DNA of 64,000 bases from Epithemia pelagica (lineage: Eukaryota; Bacillariophyta; Bacillariophyceae; Surirellales; Surirellaceae), in the NCBI GenBank assembly GCA_946965045.2, contig OX337228.1:4898001-4962000 (forward strand), in the 5' to 3' direction. Of the stretch, positions 1 through 8,233 are shown in pieces. Positions within the stretch are counted from its first letter, which is position 1. Each line of letters starts with the position of its first letter. A model generated the notes under the pieces. The model was not told where the DNA came from and ran no database searches. It saw only the letters and a program-made list of their open reading frames with translations. Both the position numbers and the translations under genes were made by a program.

Positions 1-97
1 TCGCATTAGATCCACAATGGGTATGAGTTGATATCGAACTTCCTCTACTCGGAGAACAATCGAACAAGATCTTCGACAAAATCCAACCACGAGCACC

Positions 98-748
98 ATG
101 GTTCCATTTTCGTTAGCACTTTTGTCGGCTGCATTTGCTCCTTTGGTCTCTTCATTTGCTGTGAATAGTCGCATTCAAGTGAAAGATGAGCGATCGACTT
201 CCCGGCCTGCTTCCTTTGAGAACGAAATTGGAGTGACGGCACCCTTGGGATTTTTTGATCCTCTTGGCTTGCTGAATGACGCAGAGTTGGAACGATTCAA
301 TCGCTTGCGTTATGTGGAACTCAAGCATGGTCGTATATCAATGTTGGCTGTTCTTGGACACATTGTGACGACTGGTGGGGTGAGACTACCAGGAGACATC
401 GACTTATCTGGGACTTCGTTTGAATCCATCCCACCTGGTCTGGGTGCTTTGACCAAGATCCCTGCAGCGGGATTGGCACAAATCATTGCCTTCATCGGTT
501 TCTTGGAGCTTGCTGTGATGAAAGATATAACTGGAGGAGAGTTTGTTGGGGACTTTCGAAACGAGGCCATTGACTTTGGTTGGGATGTCTTTACGCCGGA
601 AGAGCAAGAACGAAAACGAACGATTGAGTTGAATCAGGGACGGGCCGCCATGATGGGAATTCTTGCATTGATGGTTCACGAGCAACTACCTTCGCATGAT
701 CCATACGTGATCAATGGTCTTCTTGGCTATCCTATTGGCTTTTCATGA
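98..748 (+). CDS. Fucoxanthin chlorophyll a/c-binding light-harvesting protein (FCP/LHC)
   Basis: Intact 216-aa frame starting at ATG. It is a plastid thylakoid antenna protein that binds chlorophyll a/c and fucoxanthin and passes excitation energy to the photosystems. Residues 1-21 form a signal-peptide-like hydrophobic stretch ending in SSF-AV, which fits the bipartite ER plus plastid targeting of secondary plastids. Helix A (about 66-91) has the LHC motif ELKHGRISMLA, with Glu74 and Arg79 as the chlorophyll ligand and salt-bridge pair. Helix B is about 122-141. Helix C (about 171-195) has the paired motif IELNQGRAAMMG with Glu177 and Arg182. Total length and three-helix spacing are normal for diatom FCPs. 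I do not assign the exact subfamily (Lhcf, Lhcr or Lhcx), and no intron is needed. Confidence 0.95.
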   Translation: MVPFSLALLSAAFAPLVSSFAVNSRIQVKDERSTSRPASFENEIGVTAPLGFFDPLGLLNDAELERFNRLRYVELKHGRISMLAVLGHIVTTGGVRLPGDIDLSGTSFESIPPGLGALTKIPAAGLAQIIAFIGFLELAVMKDITGGEFVGDFRNEAIDFGWDVFTPEEQERKRTIELNQGRAAMMGILALMVHEQLPSHDPYVINGLLGYPIGFS

Positions 749-1302
749 GAATGAGACTTTCATTCCATTCGCAGGTTATAACTCTGGCTACCTAGGTTTA
801 TAAGTGAATTTTTCTGTAACGAATATGCCACGGGGAATTGGAGTTGTTTGATCTGTATCATGAATCATAACAGAGATGTTGTAATAGGTAGCAGTAGTTG
901 GTAGTAGCTCTATGCCAAAGGCGAGTTCGAAAATGATGGGATATGGGAAACTCCATTGAGAGATCAGTTCAAAATGGGTAGATCCGAGAATCATTTCTAC
1001 AGGGTAGGAAGAGGGCGTCTACTTGTAACCTTACGAGCACTTTTGAGGCTCACCCACGACACTGACACTCATTGCCCCATGTTTTTGAGGCTACACGAAG
1101 TTTCGTGTGAAGCTAAAAATGCGGTGATCCATGGCATACAAGTACCATAGCTCAGTCTTGCGTGATACACCCAGAATCGTTCTTGGAGGAAGACTCAGAT
1201 AGAACACATCGACGGCCAGACCAAAATCCTGCGTGAATTTTACGAGTTACGAGATCAAGCACAAGAGACTTGAGACAATAAGCAAGTGGAGTCCGCATTA
1301 CC
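749..1302. other. Intergenic region without a recognised gene
   Basis: Only short overlapping frames occur here and none has a recognisable motif. The stretch probably holds the 3' UTR of the antenna gene and the promoter of the next gene. Confidence 0.5.
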
Positions 1303-3606
1303 ATGGATACATCAGAAACAAATACGGAAAAAGAAAAAATAGAGCAGCCCGCTCCCGATAAAAAGGACGTTGATGGACTTGCGTCGGGAGATGCCTACGA
1401 AGAAAACAAGTCCACGTCCATTGCCAAAAAGACGTCACAAACAAGAGAGTCACACGATGAAGCCTTTTGGTACAAGCTCTGTGAGCGATACAAACAATAC
1501 CAGGAAGATAATCCACAGAAGAATTGTTCTCAGAGGTCTTTCCTGAAATCGAAAGAGGCGCTGGAAGTAACTGGAGCCCCTCGAGAATGTCGAAGTTTTT
1601 CTCGCTATTGGAAAAGATTTGAACAAGGAGAACTGAACCCTACAAGTAGACGAAGGCGAAGGAGAGCCGTTGGTTATGTTGAAATTGAGGAGCGTTTATC
1701 TACTTATCTCCTTCTTCGTTCGATGATTTTTATTCGAGGCGATGTAAATGGAGCTACTTGGGCCAAACTGAAACAAAAATGTGTTAAATGGGGAGCAAAG
1801 GAATTGAAAGAACTTCAGTCTCGAGAGGAAAGTAATGAAGTTTCCCAGACCGATGTTGATTCTGTCTCAGACAAAAAGGAGATTGAGAACACAGACGGAA
1901 AGCCAAGTGATGATAAAACGGAGAAAAAATATAGCGACTTTCGTGCCTCTCCGGGATGGCTTCACAAGGTTCTGAAGCGGAACAACATAGAAGTAAGTAG
2001 TTTTGTCTTATTGGTGAGACCCATTTCTCCCAATCGATTTATGGGAGCATGGTACTCATCTTTCTTTCCGCAGTCAAAATACTTGCAAAGCGAGATGGAC
2101 GCAAAGGAAGAACACACGGCCATGGACCAGTTCATTCCTGCTTTTCATCAAAAAATGGTGGATCTTAATATAAGTGGAGGGTGCCTATACAACGCTGCAC
2201 AAACAACATTGTTCTTTCGTCAGTTTCCATCCACAAAACAACAACGTAAGAATACGAAACAGCATGCATCACCCTGCGATCGAGTTTCGTTGATGGTTTG
2301 TACAGCTGCGGATGGTACCAAACTCCCTCTCGCTGCTGTTGGTACAGCGAAATCACCTTTTGGGCAGAGTAACGATGACGACGACGAAGAAGCTGAAATA
2401 GATTTCAAGCCAAAAGGAGAAAGTGACGGAGGATCTTCTGGTTCTGCATCGGTAGATTCTAAGCCATCTCCGAAGCCTCCGATTCCGTATACAAGCCAGC
2501 CGAATGCATGGTTCGACCAAAAAACAACATTATGGTGGATTCACAACGTTTTCTGGCCTTTTCATACGGAGCAGCATGGAGACGTTCCATGCGTGTTATT
2601 GTTGGACCAGTGTCCAGCCCATGTCGACTTAGATCAGGTGGATTACGACCTCCCGCTCCCTGAGAAGTTGGAGATTTTGTATTTCCCAGTGAAAATGAGC
2701 CGGAAACGGCACCCGTCAGAAGGAGGGACAATCGGTAGCGTCAAGCTGGGTTATAAGCTCAAAATGTTGTCCAGTGTCCTCGCTCTTTTTGATTTACTGG
2801 GTGGCTTTGAAGGAGCTCAGGAACGCCATTATGGCAACGGCCACGAAAGGAATCCTTGTTCTGGCGGCCTCTCGTGTGGTGACCCGGCGACTTTATTCGA
2901 TTGTCTTTACATTCTCAAACAAGTATGGAACTCATCCACTAGATTCGCAACCACAACACTGGTACTGGAAGGATGGAAAAAGAGTAATTTGTTGCCGTCA
3001 TGGTGGGAGGAGGAAATTGATGTTTGGGTTTCCGGAGCAACACAACGACCACGACGGAAAGAAGGATGGAGTGATAAGGAGTGTGTCCAGCTTTGTCATT
3101 CTTTGCAGTCATTAGCTGCAAAGGTGGAAGAGTCAGGGCTGGAGAGACAGCAACTAGAGTCCTCCGCTCTGAAGAATTCATATGTTCTCAGACGTGCAGA
3201 AGGCGAAAATTTCCGGTCTGAAAAGGATGAGGATGTATGGGCAATGGCAAGTGCTTGGATTGAAATTGAAGATGACCCACAAGTGCGCGAACACCTTCTG
3301 GAGGACGAGTGTGATCGGGTCCTTTCACAGAGGAAACGTGCTTTGGCACTGGAAAAGTTGCTGAAGGAAGATGAAGAGCAAAAGGAAGAAGACCAAGTTA
3401 CCACTCGGTATGAACGTGTCCAGCAGGGCTTGGATGAAGCACGGGAATATGCCCAATATCTGGGAATGGATGAGAAATTACTTAGCTTACTTGACCGGTT
3501 CGAAAACAAACTCAATCAAATGGTGACAAAAATTCAAAAGGTGAAGGTTGTGGATGGGAGGAAAAAGCGTGTAAGATTGAACGTCGAGAACGTTGAGGTT
3601 TCCTAA
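1303..3606 (+). CDS. Pogo/CENP-B-like transposase-derived protein, probably catalytically dead
   Basis: Open frame of 767 aa. The N-terminal half is basic and contains two helix-rich stretches spaced like the CENP-B-type DNA-binding modules of pogo/Tigger transposases. The middle resembles a DDE_1 nuclease core. The first acidic site, normally NxDET, reads YNAAQT (about residues 296-301), so the catalytic Asp is gone. The second site, LLLDQCPAH (Asp435), is intact. At the third site the usual PLDQG is replaced by GGTIGSVKLGYK, without the Asp. The C-terminus (about 580-767) is acidic and coiled-coil. Bases 1993-2073 look like an 81-nt GTAAGT...CAG intron that happens to stay in frame; removing it (740 aa) deletes a hydrophobic insert absent from the family. 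Loss of two acids with an intact long frame suggests domestication, but an old disabled copy is possible. Confidence 0.6.
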   Translation: MDTSETNTEKEKIEQPAPDKKDVDGLASGDAYEENKSTSIAKKTSQTRESHDEAFWYKLCERYKQYQEDNPQKNCSQRSFLKSKEALEVTGAPRECRSFSRYWKRFEQGELNPTSRRRRRRAVGYVEIEERLSTYLLLRSMIFIRGDVNGATWAKLKQKCVKWGAKELKELQSREESNEVSQTDVDSVSDKKEIENTDGKPSDDKTEKKYSDFRASPGWLHKVLKRNNIEVSSFVLLVRPISPNRFMGAWYSSFFPQSKYLQSEMDAKEEHTAMDQFIPAFHQKMVDLNISGGCLYNAAQTTLFFRQFPSTKQQRKNTKQHASPCDRVSLMVCTAADGTKLPLAAVGTAKSPFGQSNDDDDEEAEIDFKPKGESDGGSSGSASVDSKPSPKPPIPYTSQPNAWFDQKTTLWWIHNVFWPFHTEQHGDVPCVLLLDQCPAHVDLDQVDYDLPLPEKLEILYFPVKMSRKRHPSEGGTIGSVKLGYKLKMLSSVLALFDLLGGFEGAQERHYGNGHERNPCSGGLSCGDPATLFDCLYILKQVWNSSTRFATTTLVLEGWKKSNLLPSWWEEEIDVWVSGATQRPRRKEGWSDKECVQLCHSLQSLAAKVEESGLERQQLESSALKNSYVLRRAEGENFRSEKDEDVWAMASAWIEIEDDPQVREHLLEDECDRVLSQRKRALALEKLLKEDEEQKEEDQVTTRYERVQQGLDEAREYAQYLGMDEKLLSLLDRFENKLNQMVTKIQKVKVVDGRKKRVRLNVENVEVS

Positions 3607-4107
3607 GTTGTGAAGGAAATGGTATCCTACTACTAGAGCCTCAAGAATTGCATCTTCATCGTTTCCCCCTCTTTTCCTTAGCCGAACATCCCAACTGTCA
3701 AAGATTGGAACTCTCTTTCTGCTATGCCTGATGAACCCTTGATGCTTTCCAGTAGGTCCCCCTTGAGTCATGCCCACCTCTCTGATTTGGATCTAGACAG
3801 CTGGCGTATTTCATTTCCTCCACCAGATATCAACACGACAATCAAACTTTGTTGTTGCTGGTGAGCTCCTATAACCACACCATCTTGATAGGACCATATC
3901 ATATTACATTTCAATGCCATTCTGATGCATTGGTAGAGGGGCAGAGTGCAGGTACATACAGCACGATACGACACCACGATGGTGTCATTACAATAAGACA
4001 AGAGATGTTTTTGCAAGAAAATCTGTTTTTCTCTGTTATTTACTCTTACAAATCCTCATTGTTGCCAGCAATCTTGCAATAGGGATAGGGGGTAGGTGAG
4101 GGGGTAC

Positions 4108-4185
4108 CCCCCAGCGGGGGTGGCTTTGAGGGTGTAATTTCGTGTTTCAACGAAATTACTCCCTCAAAAACACTCTCGCTGGGGG
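4108..4185. repeat. Fold-back hairpin with about 36-bp arms
   Basis: The arm at 4108-4143 pairs with 4150-4185 around a 6-nt loop, with only a few mismatches. Both sides carry a near-identical tract (gtaggtgagggggt before, ataggtgagggggt at 4186-4199 after). It is probably a small fold-back mobile element or its remains. Confidence 0.7.
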
Positions 4186-4266
4186 ATAGGTGAGGGGGTG
4201 TCTCAACGTAACTACAACCCCTCCGAAACCCCAGAGGTACGGGGGGGGAATTTCGGGCGAATACCA

Positions 4267-4803
4267 TAAGGGCTGGGTGCACCGATCCATCAACATCTAA
4301 GTAGGCTCAGTACATTAGCCTACGTAGTACTATTTTCATGTGTGTAACAAGTGGGGCGGATGGTCGCAAATCGAAAACTTGCCGCCACGAGAAACAATGC
4401 AATCCGGAAGCCATCACTCGACAATGGTAGAAGCCGTCACCCCCATGGCCATAACTTCCTCAATAATAGAGCTCGCCTAAACCGCTTTTAGAATAAGAGT
4501 CTTCACTACTAGAGTGACTCTGCTTTCAATTCGGTCGAGGTACCGTTCAGAAATGGATGAGTTAGGAAGGTCTTTCGACTACATCACCACAGAAAAATGA
4601 GCATACCTTTTGATCCAACAGGACAAATCTTCTGTAACTGCAGAACACAGTAATATGAGCAAACTCAAACAACCTACAATGGTCAGATGTTGATGTGATT
4701 CATATGCGGCATCACCGGATCTCGCTGTCACCGTGGAGTGTTTTTGCATTTTTTCGGACTTCCCATTTCCGATATGACATGTACTATAGGATTTTATGTA
4801 CTC
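4267..4803 (-). mobile_element. Decayed MITE copy, same family as 29969-30589
   Basis: The left end starts taagggctgggt and continues with diverged terminal-repeat sequence. The interior is the reverse complement of the intact element near 30 kb, including the segments around 'gtggagtgtttttgcatttt' and the region near 4400-4450. The right terminal repeat cannot be recognised past about 4803, so this copy is truncated or heavily mutated. It contains no plausible gene; the small frames across it are by-products. Strand is relative to the intact copy. Confidence 0.7.
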
Positions 4804-4995
4804 TGGCCGAATTTGACGTACGGGCGGTCAGACCTAAAAAGCACCAAATCGGTGCACTTACAAGGAATACGGAAGCACGATGGAGACGCCCCGTCATTCA
4901 CTTTGTTCGTTGCCTACGAATACGAGCGTTATCGTTTATGAGCTAATGATAAAGGTGACGGCATTTTCAAACAATATCATAGTAGATCATAGAAC

Positions 4996-6096
4996 ATGAG
5001 TCGCAGTACGACATTGGTTCTTCTGGTGTGCGGTCTCCCTGGTTGTGGAAAAAGCACGTTTGCGAGAGATCTTCTTCGTCAAGTTAATTTTGTTCAGGAA
5101 GGATCGCAAACCTCTCTATCGAAGAAACCTTCTGTTGAGTGCCACCATATTGAATACGATCATCTACAGAATCGCCTACTTGATGATTCCCTTTCTGACG
5201 ACAACAACGAAGTGAACAATGGTGTTGTGGATCTTTCCTTGGAAGCATGGCGGAAGAGCCGCACGGCTGCGCTTGAAGAGCTGAGGAGCCTTCTACAAGA
5301 ATCCTCCAGTACAACAAAATATCGCTTAATCCTTCTTGACGACAATTTTCATCTCCGTTCGATGCGGAAACAAGTATTTAAGGTTTGTCAGAAACAAATT
5401 CAATCCGCGACAAAGCCGTCACATGTAGGTGATGACGTAGAACATTTCGTATCAAGAACAGATTCTCCTGACCGGCGCAGTATTTTGTTTGCCACTATCT
5501 GGATACAATCTACCGTGGAGACATGTCTTCGTCGCAATGCATGTCGTTCCCCCACGCGTCGTGTTTCCGAGGACACCATTCACAGAATAAAGAGTTCTTG
5601 TGAGCCTCCGATTGTTGGTTCTGAGGCATGGGAAGTCCATATCTTGTCTCTCTCCGATGAAGACAACCAATTAGACATTGTGGAGAGTTCCCTTGTCAAT
5701 CAAGCACTTTCCTTTGTGCAGTCTCTGCTTTTTGAGGATCACCAAGCCGTGTCGGCTTGTGTCCATCCTGAGGTAGAACTGGCTCGGCAGGAACGAGAAC
5801 GTGACATTACACGAGCCAGCTATGGACATCAACTTGATCAGGCGTCTCGGAAATGGGTCGGCGCAGTTGCTCAGCTTCATCCCTGTGATGCCAAGCTTGC
5901 CAACAAAATTCGAAAGAGTATGTTGCGCGAAGAAATAACTCCACCACACTTGAATGACCACAGTCAGTTAGAGAAGGATTTACCCAAACTCTTGGCACGT
6001 CGTCTTGTAAGCGAGTCCTCCGTAGACTGGACTAAATCAGAGGTAGATCAGCTGCTCCAGGTATTGAGTGAAAGTCGTAAGAGTCAAAATGAATAA
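4996..6096 (+). CDS. PSTK: L-seryl-tRNA(Sec) kinase
   Basis: Intact 366-aa frame. The enzyme phosphorylates Ser-tRNA(Sec) to phosphoseryl-tRNA(Sec), the obligatory intermediate of selenocysteine synthesis in eukaryotes and archaea; SepSecS then converts it to Sec-tRNA. A P-loop lies at residues 13-21 (GLPGCGKST). The family-specific segment LLDDNFHLRSMRKQVF follows at about 113-128 and corresponds to the conserved LDDNFxxRSMR signature, which is the main reason for this call over a generic P-loop kinase. The C-terminal half is variable, as in homologues. The gene converges on the rubredoxin gene, with only 29 bp between stop codons. It implies that the organism makes selenoproteins, which fits algae of this lineage. 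Confidence 0.88.
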   Translation: MSRSTTLVLLVCGLPGCGKSTFARDLLRQVNFVQEGSQTSLSKKPSVECHHIEYDHLQNRLLDDSLSDDNNEVNNGVVDLSLEAWRKSRTAALEELRSLLQESSSTTKYRLILLDDNFHLRSMRKQVFKVCQKQIQSATKPSHVGDDVEHFVSRTDSPDRRSILFATIWIQSTVETCLRRNACRSPTRRVSEDTIHRIKSSCEPPIVGSEAWEVHILSLSDEDNQLDIVESSLVNQALSFVQSLLFEDHQAVSACVHPEVELARQERERDITRASYGHQLDQASRKWVGAVAQLHPCDAKLANKIRKSMLREEITPPHLNDHSQLEKDLPKLLARRLVSESSVDWTKSEVDQLLQVLSESRKSQNE

Positions 6097-6125
6097 ATAA
6101 TATGCTTCCTAGCAATATTTCTTTC

Positions 6126-7682
6126 TTAGTCCTCTCCAAAGTCTTCTCGTGCGATGAACTTGTCCTTTGGTGCCCCGCACTGAGGGCATTTAAAGTCGGC
6201 TCCATAGAATTTTGATTCTCTACCCTGTGCCACGAACAGTGTGTACCCACATTCTGAGCATTCGTATACGTTGCTTACACTCTCCTCCTGTTGTTGTTCT
6301 TTTTCTGCTTCTTTGGCTTCCTCCGGATCTTCCAAAGTCCCATCCTTGTTGAGACGTCGTCCTTTCTTATCATATTTTTGAGTCTGCATACCGTACATTG
6401 CCTCACGGTCAGATACAAAGCCGTCGGCTGCTTCCTCGTCAAATATACGCTCTGCAACCTCTCGGCCAAGTCCCAATGTTTCCCATCCCACAGTCAAACT
6501 AGTTTGCTTCTTGCCCCCACCGAGGACAGCTGCACGATACGAAGCTTCCGCAATCGCCCTTAAAGAAAACAAAGAGACAGTGTCTTGTCAGAACGTAGAT
6601 GTTGAGTTAATAGGACATTCGAACAGACCAACGTACTGTTGTGATGTTTCGACTAGTGTATCGGCAACCGAGGCGTCACGATAGGTACCTTTTATCATAT
6701 CTTTGATTGGCTCCAAGGCTTGTTTTCCTTCGGCAGATTTGATAATGCGGCTACCAAAGAATAAAAGCTTCCCCGCCGATGAGATCTTGTCTGCGCCCAT
6801 TCGACGGCAAAGTGAAACAAGAAGTTCGGCGACGCGCTCGTCCGACAGTTTGGCCATGGTAAAAACATACGACAACGAAACAATCGCCTGTGGGCTCACA
6901 GTTTTCTTCTTTGCGTATTCTTCCAGGTAAGCCTTCAGCATCGTATCGGTTCTTGAGGGCCCCAAGAACAAAAGTTTTTTACTGTACTCCGAATAGCACA
7001 ATCTCATTTCATCAAAATCTCCGTCGTGATATATCATCTCACGAGAGAAACTGTCGATCAGTGCATCCGTATTCTCAGCAACGCGGCTCGACACTCGGTT
7101 GAACGCCCATCGACTAGCCGCAAACAATGCTACTGATGGAATGATGAGTGTTGAAATGATATCGGACAATCCCATAGTCTTGAGTCTATCACCGAACGAG
7201 CTGTTTTGACTTGCTTGCTCTACCCTCTCAGCGTATTGTTGCATCTTCTCCATTTGAGCATCAAAAGCGGAAGCATAGGGATCGGGCTCAATTTGTCCAG
7301 CATCACTCGTACTATCGACTGCTGACTCGGAACTTAGGGCTTCCGATGATGTCGTGGTCGCATAAGTGGAACTAGCCAATACAGTAGTTCTTCGACTGCC
7401 ATCCTTCGAGGGCATCGCAATTCTACGACGACTGTTCGTTGAACTTGAGGTTTGAAGGGCATTCAGTGTCTCTCCCTGAGGAGATGAAGCTGAGGAATAG
7501 CCTTCTGTCAGTATGAAATCCCACTCATTTCCAGGGCCGCCAGTTGGTTGATCGGGTGACGCCGACAGGTGCCAAACACGACGAGATCGCACAACAATCG
7601 GCAGCATGTGTAGGCTTGGGGACTGTGGACACCACGCCGATACAGCAGATAGCCCCGTCGATACCAAAACGAACAGTCTCAT
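6126..7682 (-). CDS. Membrane-anchored plastid rubredoxin-domain protein (two exons)
   Basis: Joined as complement(6126..6558, 6637..7682), 492 aa. The 78-nt intron 6559-6636 has a GTACGT donor and TTTAAG acceptor and restores the frame as ...TSQQ-AIAEAS. The N-terminus (about 1-20) is signal-like and ends in a possible plastid motif, followed by a Ser-rich spacer. A hydrophobic segment (DIISTLIIPSVALFAASRW, about residues 175-195) is a likely membrane span. A helical conserved region follows, and then a C-terminal rubredoxin fold with ECSECGYTLF and KCPQCGAPKDKF supplying four cysteines for one iron. In plants and cyanobacteria membrane-anchored rubredoxins assist photosystem assembly; that role here is inference. 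The long middle region is unusual for RubA/RBD1-type proteins. Confidence 0.8.
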
Positions 7683-8233
7683 TGTTTGTTCAACCTTTTC
7701 TATCGGATCTCTGAGATGCCTGTAGACCGAAGCTTATTGTCTCCAACAGAGTCCTGTCATCGTCTGCATCCACTAACGTCAAGATGCCAACTTCCACGTG
7801 TATGCATTGTCTCCTTGTATTTCAGTCGTTCCAGGACTGGAGTCTGTCTGCTCATTTGACTCCCTCCAAGGCGTCCATCTGTCGCCCGGTTTCCGTGCAC
7901 CCAACACCCAATGGCCCATGTCCTTATGGTATTTTGCCCCTCATATGTGTGGAGGGATGCAAATACTCTTTCAAGACCTCTTCTAATTCTAGAGGGATTG
8001 GATCAGAGTACTTTGAATGGCGAAGAAGACGACTTTAAGTTGATCAATTGTTTTTATCGATTCCAGGAGGCCTTCTTCCTGTGGATGAGTTTGAAATTGG
8101 CAGCATTTCCTGGTTGGGTTAAGATCAAAGGGTCCTTGTCCTTGCCGCTGTGGGGGACTCCTGAGGATCCCAGAAGAAGAACAAGGTGACACACGGTTTG
8201 AGTTTTTTCTCTTACAAGGGTTGTCTCTGTCCA
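7683..8233. other. Divergent promoter region between rubredoxin and BRE1 genes
   Basis: The stretch separates two divergent genes. Small frames in it lack motifs. The frame open from 8186 may include an N-terminal extension of BRE1, but the ATG at 8234 fits the family start better. Confidence 0.4.

Larger units (their letters stand above)
3607..4995. other. Intergenic region holding repeats
   Basis: Apart from the hairpin and the MITE remnant listed separately, this stretch has no recognisable coding sequence. The last 150 bases before 4996 are presumably the promoter of the kinase gene. Confidence 0.5.

Noticed and set aside
3096-3515. Minus-strand Ser-rich frame of 139 aa
   Set aside because: Antisense of the acidic coiled-coil end of the transposase-derived gene.
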